Under the pieces are notes generated by a model that saw nothing but the letters and a program-made list of their open reading frames with translations, did not search any database and was not told the DNA's origin. The position numbers were made by a program, and so were the translations under genes. A stretch of 45,202 nucleotides of DNA from positions 1-45,202 of the forward strand of contig CAYFUR010000017.1 in NCBI GenBank assembly GCA_964346275.1, given 5' to 3'. Positions 16,684-24,602 of this stretch are shown here, one piece after another; position 1 is the first letter of the stretch, and every line of letters begins with the position of its first letter. The stretch is from CAYFUR01 sp964346275 (GTDB lineage Bacteria > Sumerlaeota > Sumerlaeia > SLMS01).

Positions 16684-17525
16684 CCTTTCACCGAACCGGC
16701 AGTCATGCCGGACACAATTCGGCGTTGAAAAATGAGGACAAGGAGAATCAGCGGCACGGTGGCAATCAGGCTCCCCGCCATGATCTCGCCATAGGGAATA
16801 TGGTGCTGCGACTGGCCGGGGAACTGGGCGATCACCACGGGGACGGTCTTCGCCGATTTGTCCACGGTGAAACTCAGCGCGAACAGATACTCGTTCCAGC
16901 TTTGGATAAACGCCAGGAGTCCCGTTGTGACCAATCCCGGTGCGGCAAGCGGCAGGAGAATCAGCCAGAACGTCTGGAGCGGAGAGGCACCATCCACGTA
17001 AGCGGATTCCTCCAGCTCTCGCGGCAGCGAGCGGAAAAAACTCGCCAGCACCCAGACCGTGAACGGAAGAGTCGTCAGCAGATAGGTCAAAATCAATCCC
17101 GACCGCGTGTTGTGGAGCCCCGCCGAGACGATCATCTGGTAAAGAGCCCCGACCACGGCGATCTGGGGAAACATGGTCATGGAAAGCGTCAGATAGAGCA
17201 TGAGGCGCCGCCCGCGAAAGCGAAAGCGCCCAATAGCACAGGCGGCCAGCGATCCGATGACCAAAGAGAGAAGTGTCGCCCCGCCAGCCACAATCACCGA
17301 GTTCCTCAACGCCGCCAGGTAGATGCTTTCCCCCAATACGCGCCCGTAATTCTCAAGCGTCGGCGGAGCGGGAGCATAGTTTACGGGAATCTCCCCCACC
17401 TTTGTTTCCGGCATGAAGCTCATGTTGAGCGCCCAGTAAACGGGAAAAGCTGTATAGACAATGGCAGCCAGAATACAGAAATAAAAGAGTGTTTTCCGCG
17501 CAAGCCGCGGCCACGTGCGCTTCAT
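16680..17525 (-). CDS. Carbohydrate ABC transporter permease, MalG type
   Basis: This is an inner-membrane subunit of a CUT1 sugar importer. In 281 residues it has about six helices. The EAA loop that docks the ATPase is present as EESAYVDGASPLQTFWLILL. The C-terminal GLVTTGLLAFIQSWNEYLFA and the final GMTAGSVKG are hallmarks of MalG-like permeases. The ATG overlaps the stop of the MalF-like gene by four bases (ATGA), so the two partners are coupled. No ATP-binding gene is in the operon; a shared MsmK/UgpC-type ATPase from elsewhere would be needed. The sugar cannot be read from sequence; trehalose/maltose-type substrates are common for the group. Confidence 0.93.
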   Translation of the reverse strand: MKRTWPRLARKTLFYFCILAAIVYTAFPVYWALNMSFMPETKVGEIPVNYAPAPPTLENYGRVLGESIYLAALRNSVIVAGGATLLSLVIGSLAACAIGRFRFRGRRLMLYLTLSMTMFPQIAVVGALYQMIVSAGLHNTRSGLILTYLLTTLPFTVWVLASFFRSLPRELEESAYVDGASPLQTFWLILLPLAAPGLVTTGLLAFIQSWNEYLFALSFTVDKSAKTVPVVIAQFPGQSQHHIPYGEIMAGSLIATVPLILLVLIFQRRIVSGMTAGSVKG

Positions 17526-18424
17526 GCCGCATCCTCCACACGCACGGAATTCACATAGATGACCACGAAGAGCGCGATGATCAGAAAGATCATCACACTG
17601 ATCGCACTGCCGTAGCCAACGCGCCAGTATTGAAAGAGATTTCGATAATTATAGGTCGCCATCGATTCCGTGCCCGCTTGGCCCGATGTCAGCACCCAGA
17701 TCGCGTCAAAAACCCGCAAGGCATCCAGCGTCCGGAAAACCAGGGCCACCAGGATGGCCGGCTTCAATAACGGCAGCGTAATAGAAAAGAATCTTTGCAC
17801 CGGCCCGGCCCCATCCACTTCCGCCGACTCATACAGCCCATCCGGAATGAGTTGGAGCCCCGCCAGAAGAATCAACGCCACGAAAGGCGTCGTTTTCCAC
17901 ACATCCACCGCCACAACGCTCAACATCGCCAGGCCCCGCTCCGACGTCCAAACCGGCAAATCGCGCGCATCGAACAACCCCGCCTTCAAGCCCAGCATGT
18001 CGTTCAGCACACCATGCTGATCGAGCATCAGACCCCACATACGGGCCGCCACCACAGTCGGCAAAGCCCAGGGAACCAGGATCACGGCGCGCATCAACCC
18101 GCGCGCCTTAAACTCGCTGTTTACAACGAGCGCCAGGAACAAGCCGATGGCGAATTCCGCGCTGACACTCGAGATCGTAAAGACAACGGTGTTGAGCACC
18201 GACTGCCAGAACGCCTTGTCTTGAAACAGCTCGGTATAATTGGCGAAGCCGATCAGCCGCGCCTTCGCCACCGGATCGGTCCCCGCATCTGTAAAGCTGA
18301 GTGCAAGGGTACTGAGAAGCGGATAAAACCCAACGGCCAGAACGACCAGCAGTGCCGGCGCCACGAAGGCCCAGGCAACGCGTTCTTGCTGCTGGGCCAG
18401 TGATCCCTTGCGCCAGAAAGCCAT
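17522..18424 (-). CDS. Carbohydrate ABC transporter permease, MalF/UgpA type
   Basis: A 300-residue partner of the MalG-like permease, of the short type without MalF's large periplasmic loop. It begins with the typical VAWAFVAPALLVVLAVGFYPLL first helix region. It contains NTVVFTISSVSAEFAIGLFLA, then PWALPTVVAARMWG. The EAA loop is YESAEVDGAGPVQRFFSITL, followed by PLLKPAILVALVFRTLDALRVFD. The start is an ATG at 18424, one base after the stop of the binding-protein gene, and the end overlaps malG by four bases. Gene order binding protein, MalF, MalG is the standard CUT1 arrangement. Confidence 0.93.
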   Translation of the reverse strand: MAFWRKGSLAQQQERVAWAFVAPALLVVLAVGFYPLLSTLALSFTDAGTDPVAKARLIGFANYTELFQDKAFWQSVLNTVVFTISSVSAEFAIGLFLALVVNSEFKARGLMRAVILVPWALPTVVAARMWGLMLDQHGVLNDMLGLKAGLFDARDLPVWTSERGLAMLSVVAVDVWKTTPFVALILLAGLQLIPDGLYESAEVDGAGPVQRFFSITLPLLKPAILVALVFRTLDALRVFDAIWVLTSGQAGTESMATYNYRNLFQYWRVGYGSAISVMIFLIIALFVVIYVNSVRVEDAA

Positions 18425-18425
18425 G

Positions 18426-19709
18426 TCAGCGCGCCAGGATACCGCGGATTTTTTCTTCCGCCTCGCTCAAGGCCTCTGCGGGCTCCGCCTCTCCAGCCAG
18501 GATCCCATGCACGGCGTTGTAATAGGTGGCGGAAATTTCGTTGTAATGCTGGCCCGCTGGAGCGGAAGGACGAGCCGCCGCATTGAGAAAAACGTCTTTC
18601 ATGTCACCGTAATAGGCTATTTGATCGTCTATATCAGGGTCATCGTAAAGTTCCGGCCGCGTGGCGAAATACCCCCCCTCTATGGCGCGCCTGCGCTGCG
18701 CTTCCCGTGTGCTCAAAAACGCGGCGAACCTCTTCGCAGCGTCCGGGTGTTCGCTGTATTTGGAAACGCCGAGGTTCCAGCCCCCGAGCGCTGAAGCATC
18801 GCGCTCGGAACCGGGTAGCGCCGCGATATCGAATTTTCCGCGTATCGGCGATCCCTCTTCCTGGCCGAGAGAATAGGCATAGGGCCAATTGCGCATAAAT
18901 GCCGCCCGGCCCGATTGGAAGATCTGGCGGGATTCCTCCTCCATATAGGTCATCGCCCCGCGCGGCGCGATATCACCGATCCAACTGGCCACCTGCCCGA
19001 ACACGCCGCGCGTCGCGTTGTTGTTCAGCACAACCTCGCCATCCGGGGTGAGGACCGTCCCCCCGCCAGCGCCCGCCTGCCATTCCAGCGCGTTGCACGT
19101 CAGCCCCTCGTAGGCCGCCCCCTGGAAAACATATCCGTAAAAGACCTCCTCCCCAGCCTGGACCTCCCCATCCATGATCGTCCGAGCCATCTCCTCCAAT
19201 TCGTCCATGGACTCCGGAGGTCCATCGTAACCATATTTCTCCAACAAATCCGTCCTGTAATACAGCAAGCCCGCATCCGCATAGAACGGCACGCACACAA
19301 GCCGCCCGTTGACCGTGCTGTTTTCAATCATCGCGGGAAAATGCGACGACCCATCAATCACATCCGAGAGGTCCAACAGGTGGGGCGCCAGCAAACCCGG
19401 CCAGATCACATCGATCTGATAGACATCGATTTCCGAAGAACGCGCGCGAAAATACTTCTGATACTCTGCCAGGCGCTCCGTCGCGCTGTTCGGTCCAATC
19501 AGGAATTCCACCCCAATGCCCGTATCCTCCTCGAACTCCCGGGCCATCTCGCGCGTGATCTCGAGCTGCCTGCCTACCGAATCCGTGACAAAAGTGATCG
19601 TGGCCTGCGGGTCCTCCTGGCTCTCCCCCCCGCCGCAGGAAAACAACAGAAGCAGTGCCAGCCACGCCCCAGAATATCGAAAACGCCGCATCAGCCGTCT
19701 GATTATCAT
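18426..19709 (-). CDS. Sugar ABC transporter substrate-binding lipoprotein
   Basis: A 427-residue extracytoplasmic binding protein of the family-1 (maltose/trehalose, ThuE-like) type. The N-terminus has a basic region, a hydrophobic core and a lipobox LLFSC with Cys25 as the lipidation site. Family features include DSVGRQLEITREMAREFEE, IDVYQIDVIWPGLLAPHLLDL (typical of ThuE-like proteins), VPFYADAGLLYYRTDLLEKYG and GGWNLGVSKYSEHPDAAKRF. It opens the operon with the two permeases. The start is taken at the first ATG (19709); the internal ATG six codons later is also possible. The ligand is unknown; a disaccharide is a reasonable guess from family likeness. Confidence 0.92.
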   Translation of the reverse strand: MIIRRLMRRFRYSGAWLALLLLFSCGGGESQEDPQATITFVTDSVGRQLEITREMAREFEEDTGIGVEFLIGPNSATERLAEYQKYFRARSSEIDVYQIDVIWPGLLAPHLLDLSDVIDGSSHFPAMIENSTVNGRLVCVPFYADAGLLYYRTDLLEKYGYDGPPESMDELEEMARTIMDGEVQAGEEVFYGYVFQGAAYEGLTCNALEWQAGAGGGTVLTPDGEVVLNNNATRGVFGQVASWIGDIAPRGAMTYMEEESRQIFQSGRAAFMRNWPYAYSLGQEEGSPIRGKFDIAALPGSERDASALGGWNLGVSKYSEHPDAAKRFAAFLSTREAQRRRAIEGGYFATRPELYDDPDIDDQIAYYGDMKDVFLNAAARPSAPAGQHYNEISATYYNAVHGILAGEAEPAEALSEAEEKIRGILAR

Positions 19710-19790
19710 GGATCGAACCCCAATACAGTTGATGAAGTAAAGAAATGAAGAGCAGCTTGAATCCCGATCGGCAATCGGTCAACCCCCCCA

Positions 19791-19809
19791 TCTTTCCCGG
19801 CAGGAAAGA
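19791..19809. promoter_or_regulatory. Inverted repeat upstream of the sugar importer
   Basis: A perfect 7-bp inverted repeat, TCTTTCC-CGGCA-GGAAAGA, lies about 80 bases before the binding-protein gene. It could be an operator or a leader hairpin; no -10/-35 pair could be fixed to it. The rest of 19710-20013 (about 300 bases between the divergent operons) shows no gene. Confidence 0.3.
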
Positions 19810-20013
19810 GGGAAATCCTGGGGCGGCGGTCCAAACACCCAAGCCCCCATCTGAGTCCAAAGTAGCCGCAGAGCCAGGACGCACTAACTTCAATTTTTTC
19901 AGAGACACCCGCAAATCGGACCCTTCTTCATCTTCTTTTGGACCATGGCAAAAACACGGCAGAACGACACAAAAAAAGTCAGGGCCTTGGTGCAGAATAA
20001 CACGGTTTTGGGG

Positions 20014-20059
20014 TTGACTTGTCCAAAGGATTTGGGCACAATCCATTCGCAGTCGAATG
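20014..20059 (+). promoter_or_regulatory. Promoter and probable operator of the marR/ectoine locus
   Basis: TTGACT (20014-20019), a 17-bp spacer and CACAAT (20037-20042) form a plausible sigma70 promoter. A perfect inverted repeat CATTCG-CAGT-CGAATG (20044-20059) sits at the expected transcription start. A second, wider pair, AATGATT (20057-20063) and AATCATT (20086-20092), follows. A related 16-mer occurs before ectA (20757-20772), so it is probably the binding site of the adjacent MarR regulator. Confidence 0.5.
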
Positions 20060-20129
20060 ATTCACTCACCGTTCATTTCGGAAAAAATCATTTGACCCGC
20101 ACCAAACCAACGAAGACAACACCGCTCCA

Positions 20130-20693
20130 ATGATGACCGACGACATCCACACACCGGCCGAAATGCCCAGTGGCTTCCTGCCGCTGGACTTGGCAATCAC
20201 GCCGAATGAGCTTCAGCGCGAAGTGCCCGGCGAGCGATACGACCTGAGAATCCTTCAGGCCATTCGCCGGATCATCCATGCCGTTGACACCTATTCCCAC
20301 CGCATGGCGGTGCGTCATGGCATCACATCACCACAGCTCATTTGCCTCCTGAAAATCTTGGAAGCCGGTGAACTCTCGCTGAAAGCACTCGCACGCGAGG
20401 TTTACCTCAGCCCCAGCACCATCGTTGGCATTGTCGACCGCCTCGAAACGAAAGGCTTGGTGCGCCGCGAGCGCTCGGCGAAAGACCGCCGACTCGTTCA
20501 AATCAAAGCGACAGAGGCGGGCGAGCGACTGGGCAAAGATGCCCCCTCTCCTCTCCAGGACGCCCTCGCGCGCGCAATGAATGAATTGCCTGCCGAGGAG
20601 AAGGCGGCTCTCGCAAGCGCCTTCGAGCATGTCGTGGATCTCATGGAAAACAGCGATCGCGAGGCGCCCGCGGCAGCAGGCGATCTCACCTGA
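20130..20693 (+). CDS. MarR-family regulator of the ectoine cluster (EctR-like)
   Basis: The 187-residue protein has a central MarR winged helix: YSHRMAVRHGITSPQLICLL, LKALAREVYLSPSTIVGIVD as recognition region, RLETKGLVRRERSAKDRRLV as the wing, and a C-terminal dimerisation helix. MarR-type EctR regulators repress ectoine operons in halophilic methanotrophs and others, and this gene is directly upstream of ectA on the same strand, with 94 bases between. An N-terminal extension of about 35 residues precedes the first helix. Two adjacent ATGs (20130, 20133) are possible; the Shine-Dalgarno is weak. Probable operators occur before this gene and before ectA, which fits autoregulation plus control of the pathway. 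That it responds to salt is inference. Confidence 0.85.
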   Translation: MMTDDIHTPAEMPSGFLPLDLAITPNELQREVPGERYDLRILQAIRRIIHAVDTYSHRMAVRHGITSPQLICLLKILEAGELSLKALAREVYLSPSTIVGIVDRLETKGLVRRERSAKDRRLVQIKATEAGERLGKDAPSPLQDALARAMNELPAEEKAALASAFEHVVDLMENSDREAPAAAGDLT

Positions 20694-20756
20694 CTCGACA
20701 TTGAATTCTTCCACGAATCGGAGCGCCAGCCCTTTTCCAGAAAATTCGGAACCTAT

Positions 20757-20772
20757 CTTGCACAGTCGGATG
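20757..20772 (+). promoter_or_regulatory. Second copy of the candidate MarR operator, before ectA
   Basis: CTTGCACAGTCGGATG matches CATTCGCAGTCGAATG of the marR promoter at 12 of 16 positions, including the CAGTCG core and ATG end. It lies over a possible -10 (TATCTT, 20754-20759), 15 bases before the ectA ATG, the same relative place as the first copy. Symmetry is weaker here (TTGCA...TGCAA). Confidence 0.45.
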
Positions 20773-20787
20773 CAATCGAGGTGAAAA

Positions 20788-21315
20788 ATGCAGCACGGAA
20801 CCCAAAAAGACGACGAGACGGAGACGCCGGCGATTCACTTCCGCCGGCCGCAAATCGACGATGGGGCGAGAATTCACCGCCTGATCGATGAATGCAAGCC
20901 GCTCGACCTGAACTCGGTTTACAACTACCTGCTGATTTGCGCCCATTTTTCCGATACCAGTGTGGTGGCTGAGATGCAGGGAAACATCGTTGGCTTCATC
21001 TCTGCTTACTTGAAACCTGCCGACCGAAGCGTGGTCTTTGTCTGGCAGGTTGCCGTGAGCGGCAAGGCTCGCGGCCGTGGCCTGGCCAAGAAAATGTTGA
21101 AGGAAATCTTGAGCCGCCCCGCCTGCCAGCAGGTCAAATACCTCGAGACCACGGTCACACCTTCCAACAAGGCATCGCGCGCGCTTTTCCAGTCGTTGGC
21201 GCGTGATTTGAATACGGAATGCGCGGAGAGCACGCTCTTCACGCAGGACCATTTTGGAGGAGGCCAGCACGAAGAAGAAGTTCTTCATCGCATTGGCCCG
21301 ATCCAAAGAGATTAA
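20788..21315 (+). CDS. ectA: L-2,4-diaminobutyrate N-gamma-acetyltransferase
   Basis: Second enzyme of ectoine synthesis: it acetylates L-2,4-diaminobutyrate from acetyl-CoA. The 175-residue protein is a GNAT fold with the EctA signature LDLNSVYNYLLICAHFSDTS, VGFISAYLKP, the acetyl-CoA loop VSGKARGRGLAKKML, and TPSNKASRALFQSLAR. It ends with the typical DHFGGGQHEEEVLHRI, again characteristic of EctA. GAGGTG lies six bases before the ATG. It is followed by ectB after 33 bases. Cytoplasmic. Confidence 0.97.
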   Translation: MQHGTQKDDETETPAIHFRRPQIDDGARIHRLIDECKPLDLNSVYNYLLICAHFSDTSVVAEMQGNIVGFISAYLKPADRSVVFVWQVAVSGKARGRGLAKKMLKEILSRPACQQVKYLETTVTPSNKASRALFQSLARDLNTECAESTLFTQDHFGGGQHEEEVLHRIGPIQRD

Positions 21316-21348
21316 GAAAGACAACTACACTCCAAGGGAGATTGAGTG

Positions 21349-22629
21349 ATGGAAATTTTTAACCGACTCGAATCGGAAGTTCGCGGATACAGCCGCTCCT
21401 TTCCTGTCGTCTTTGAAAAATCCCAGGGCGCGATCCTGCACGACGACAGCGGCGAGGAATATATCGACTTCCTCGCGGGAGCGGGAACCCTGAACTACGG
21501 GCATAATAACCCCGAGATCAAGAAGGCTCTCATCGAATACATCGAGAACGACGGCGTGGCCCACGGCCTCGACATGATGACCGTGGCCAAGCAGGAATTT
21601 CTGGAGACCTTTGAGAACGCGATCCTGAAGCCTCGCAACCTGCACTACAAGTCCCAGTTCACCGGCCCCACTGGCACCAATGCCGTCGAAGCCGCGCTGA
21701 AACTGGCCCGCAAAGTGACAGGACGCCACAACGTCCTTTCCTTCAGCAACGGCTTCCACGGCGTGACAATGGGATCGGTCGCGACAACGGGTAACAGCCA
21801 CTTCCGCGACGCCGTGGGAATGCCGCTTTCCGGCACGGCCTTCATGCCCTATGACGGATATCTGGGCGAAGGGGTGGACACCACCGAGTATATCGACAAG
21901 GTGCTTGCCGATAACAGTTCCGGCGTGGATATGCCGGCCGCTGTCATCGTGGAAACAGTCCAGGGCGAAGGCGGCGCCAATGTCGCCAGCTTTGAATGGC
22001 TGCGCAGCCTGGAAAAGGTGTGCCGCAAGTATGGCGTCCTACTGATCGTTGATGATATCCAGGTGGGCTGCGGCCGCACCGGCACATTCTTCAGCTTCGA
22101 GAAAGCTGGAATTTCGCCCGACATCATCACGCTTTCCAAGTCCCTCAGTGGCTATGGCCTGCCCTTCGCCCTGGTGCTCATGAAGCCCGAGCTGGATCAG
22201 TGGAAACCCGGGGAGCACAACGGCACGTTCCGCGGCAACAATCTCGCCTTCGTCACGGCCAAGGCCGCCATCGATCTTTATTGGAAGGACGACAAGTTCA
22301 GCAAGGAAATCGAACGCAAGGGCGAGTATCTTCGTCAGCGTTTCGATACGATTGTTGAAAATGATTCCGACGGATACTTCACGGCCCGCGGCCGTGGCAT
22401 GATCCAGGGCCTCGTCTGCGAAAATGGAGACCTGGCCTCCGATATTGCCAAGGTGGCTTTCAGTAAGGGACTCGTTATCGAGACATCTGGACCCGAAGAC
22501 GAGGTGCTGAAGGTTCTCGCCCCCCTGACGATCACCGATGAGGAACTGAAGCAGGGCCTGGACATCCTGGAAAATGCCGTGAACGAGGTGGTTGCCCGCC
22601 TCTCCGCTCCGGCCAAGTCCACCAACTAA
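21349..22629 (+). CDS. ectB: L-2,4-diaminobutyrate--2-oxoglutarate transaminase
   Basis: First enzyme of ectoine synthesis: it converts aspartate semialdehyde and glutamate to diaminobutyrate. The ATG at 21349 (MEIFNRLESEVRGYSRSFP), with AAGGGAG eight bases upstream, is preferred over the GTG one codon before. The 426-residue protein is a class III aminotransferase: TGPTGTNAVEAALKLARKVT, SNGFHGVTMGSVATTGN, the Asp-containing LLIVDDIQVGCGRTG, and PLP lysine about 264 in TLSKSLSGYGLPFALVL. The N-terminal MEIFNRLESEVR is typical of EctB. Length and order match known clusters; the gap to ectC is 38 bases. Confidence 0.97.
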   Translation: MEIFNRLESEVRGYSRSFPVVFEKSQGAILHDDSGEEYIDFLAGAGTLNYGHNNPEIKKALIEYIENDGVAHGLDMMTVAKQEFLETFENAILKPRNLHYKSQFTGPTGTNAVEAALKLARKVTGRHNVLSFSNGFHGVTMGSVATTGNSHFRDAVGMPLSGTAFMPYDGYLGEGVDTTEYIDKVLADNSSGVDMPAAVIVETVQGEGGANVASFEWLRSLEKVCRKYGVLLIVDDIQVGCGRTGTFFSFEKAGISPDIITLSKSLSGYGLPFALVLMKPELDQWKPGEHNGTFRGNNLAFVTAKAAIDLYWKDDKFSKEIERKGEYLRQRFDTIVENDSDGYFTARGRGMIQGLVCENGDLASDIAKVAFSKGLVIETSGPEDEVLKVLAPLTITDEELKQGLDILENAVNEVVARLSAPAKSTN

Positions 22630-22667
22630 GTATACAGAATCAAAAACCCACGAGGAGACAGATCTAC

Positions 22668-23075
22668 GTGATCGTCAGAACGCTGGAAAAATGCGAGCAA
22701 ACCGACCGACGGGTCGTGACAAAAAACTGGGAAAGCACCCGCCTGTTGCTCAAGGGCGACAAGATGGGCTACTCCGTTCACGTCACCACGATTTACGAGG
22801 GTGCCGAACTCGAGATGGAATATCGCAACCATCTCGAGGCGGTTTACCTGACCGAGGGGGAGGGGGAAATCGTGGATCTGAAGTCGGGGAAAACCTATTC
22901 CCTGGCGCCCGGCACGATTTACGCACTCGATCAGCATGACCGGCACATCCTCCGGGCCATCAAGCAGCTCCGGATGGTTTGCGTTTTCAACCCGCCGGTG
23001 ATCGGCAATGAGGTTCACGACGAAACAGGCGCATATCCACTGGAAGCTGATGAAGTCGGGTCCTCGGAGGATTAA
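22668..23075 (+). CDS. ectC: L-ectoine synthase
   Basis: This cyclises N-gamma-acetyl-diaminobutyrate to ectoine. The 135-residue protein is a single cupin domain with the EctC N-terminus MIVRTLEKCEQTDRRV, then WESTRLLLKGDKMGYSVHVT and LEAVYLTEGEGEIVDLKSGK. The final strands include APGTIYALDQHDRHILRA, whose Tyr, Asp and His residues line the iron-dependent active site in studied EctC proteins. Translation starts at GTG (22668), with GAGGAGA ten bases upstream. ectD follows after 29 bases. Confidence 0.97.
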   Translation: MIVRTLEKCEQTDRRVVTKNWESTRLLLKGDKMGYSVHVTTIYEGAELEMEYRNHLEAVYLTEGEGEIVDLKSGKTYSLAPGTIYALDQHDRHILRAIKQLRMVCVFNPPVIGNEVHDETGAYPLEADEVGSSED

Positions 23076-23104
23076 ACGGCAGAATCGTTTCGAGGAGGTT
23101 TACA

Positions 23105-24037
23105 ATGACTGTTTTGCATGACCTTTATCCATCACGCGTAGACGAACAACCGCATATCATTGACCGCCAGGATCCGGTGATCTACACACAAGGCCCTCCA
23201 TCGGAGGGCCTTTCCCTTGATCAGGCAAAATCCTATGAGGAAAAGGGGTTTCTCTCGATCAGAAGCCTCTTTGCTCCTGATGAGGTTCGTGTCTTTACGC
23301 GGGAACTTAATCGCCTTTCCAGATCCGAGGACATCAAGGAATGCCGCGAGTCGATCACCGAGCCCAACAGCGGCGAGGTGCGGTCGATCTTTCGCGTCCA
23401 CGAGCTGAGCCCTCTCTTCCAGAGGCTCTGCCGCGACGAGCGGCTTCTCAATATTGTGCAGTATATCCTGGGCGACGATGTCTATATCCATCAGTCCCGG
23501 ATTAACCGGAAACCGGGTTTTGTCGGGAAAGAGTTCTACTGGCATTCAGATTTCGAAACGTGGCATGTCGAGGACGGCTTGCCGCATATGAGGACCATCA
23601 GCTGTTCCATCGCGCTCACGGAAAACAACGAGTTCAACGGGCCGCTCATGCTGATTCCCGGATCCCACAAGAAATTCATCTCCTGTGTCGGCGAAACGCC
23701 GGAGGACCACTACAAGAGCTCACTGAAAAAACAGGAACATGGCGTGCCGGATAACGAAAGCCTGAGCGACCTGGTGGATGAGGGCGGCATCGAGGCCCCC
23801 AAGGGTCCCGCAGGCTCGGTGACATTCTTCGATTGCAACACCATGCATGGCTCCGCGGGGAACATTTCTCCTTTCCCCCGCAGCAATATCTTCTTTGTCT
23901 TTAACGCGGTTTCCAACCGGCCGGTGGACCCCTTCTGCGGCTTGGCGCCTCGCCCCGAATACATTGGCGCCCGGAAAGATATCGAACTTTTGAAACCGAT
24001 CAGCGCGAGGGAAAGGCCCTACCGGATCGGCGAATAA
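23105..24037 (+). CDS. ectD: Ectoine 5-hydroxylase
   Basis: A non-heme Fe(II)/2-oxoglutarate dioxygenase that converts ectoine to 5-hydroxyectoine, requiring O2. In 310 residues the iron triad is visible: His147 and Asp149 in FYWHSDFETWH, and His248 in CNTMHGSAGN. The EctD signature region around IHQSRINRKPGFVGKEFYWH is intact, as are LMLIPGSHKKFISC and the 2-oxoglutarate-binding Arg near SPFPRSNIFFVFN. AGGAGG precedes the ATG. It closes the synthetic part of the operon; the marC-like gene starts 17 bases after the stop. Confidence 0.97.
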   Translation: MTVLHDLYPSRVDEQPHIIDRQDPVIYTQGPPSEGLSLDQAKSYEEKGFLSIRSLFAPDEVRVFTRELNRLSRSEDIKECRESITEPNSGEVRSIFRVHELSPLFQRLCRDERLLNIVQYILGDDVYIHQSRINRKPGFVGKEFYWHSDFETWHVEDGLPHMRTISCSIALTENNEFNGPLMLIPGSHKKFISCVGETPEDHYKSSLKKQEHGVPDNESLSDLVDEGGIEAPKGPAGSVTFFDCNTMHGSAGNISPFPRSNIFFVFNAVSNRPVDPFCGLAPRPEYIGARKDIELLKPISARERPYRIGE

Positions 24038-24054
24038 TCGCTCTCGCCGACGCC

Positions 24055-24558
24055 TTGCTGCCAGGCGTCATCAGCAACGCTATAGCCCAAATAGTCTCTC
24101 TGTCGGAGCTCATCAACCAGGCGTCGGTTTCTGAGTTCCGGCAGATTATTTTGCGGGCGAATTTGATGGCCTTCACCATCTTCCTTTTCTGCGCCTATGC
24201 AGGGAAGCTCATCCTCTTCCAGGACTTTCAAATCTCCCTCGATTCCATGCGGATCTTCGGCGGAGTCGTCACGGTCTACCTGGCCTTCAACTCCATCGTG
24301 AAAGGACCGGAAGGGATGAAGCTCTTTCGCGGGGACGTCACCGAACTGGCGCAGCAAATCACCCTGCCGGTCATGGTGGGTGCCGGGGGAGTCTGGGCCT
24401 CCATAAAAGTCGGAGGCAGTCACGGCCCGATCACGGCCGCCTTCTGCATTGCACCGGTCCTGCTGGTGAATATGATCCTGATGCTGGGGTATCATCGCTT
24501 CTACAAGACGGCAAAGGGGCGATTCGAACTCATAAACCAGATTGTCAGCAGTGCATGA
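24055..24558 (+). CDS. MarC/SnatA-family membrane protein, atypical N-terminus
   Basis: The frame encodes about 167 residues with five hydrophobic segments. It resembles MarC-family inner-membrane proteins in LRANLMAFTIFLFCAYAGKL, then GISLDS-like QISLDSMRIFGGVVTVYLAF, NSIVKGPEGMK and the last helices. The family is usually around 200 residues and starts with a hydrophobic NPxxxxP helix; here that part is shortened (LLPGVISNAIAQIVSLSELI). No ATG or GTG exists upstream in frame, so translation would begin at TTG (24055), or via coupling to ectD 17 bases away. No Shine-Dalgarno is obvious. Function is unknown; E. coli SnatA is linked to small amino-acid export. Its position between ectoine synthesis and uptake genes suggests a solute-related role, which is inference. 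Confidence 0.65.
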   Translation: MLPGVISNAIAQIVSLSELINQASVSEFRQIILRANLMAFTIFLFCAYAGKLILFQDFQISLDSMRIFGGVVTVYLAFNSIVKGPEGMKLFRGDVTELAQQITLPVMVGAGGVWASIKVGGSHGPITAAFCIAPVLLVNMILMLGYHRFYKTAKGRFELINQIVSSA

Positions 24559-24602
24559 GTTCGGGCACGCTCCTTCCAGTTCACTCACACAGGATTGAGA
24601 CT

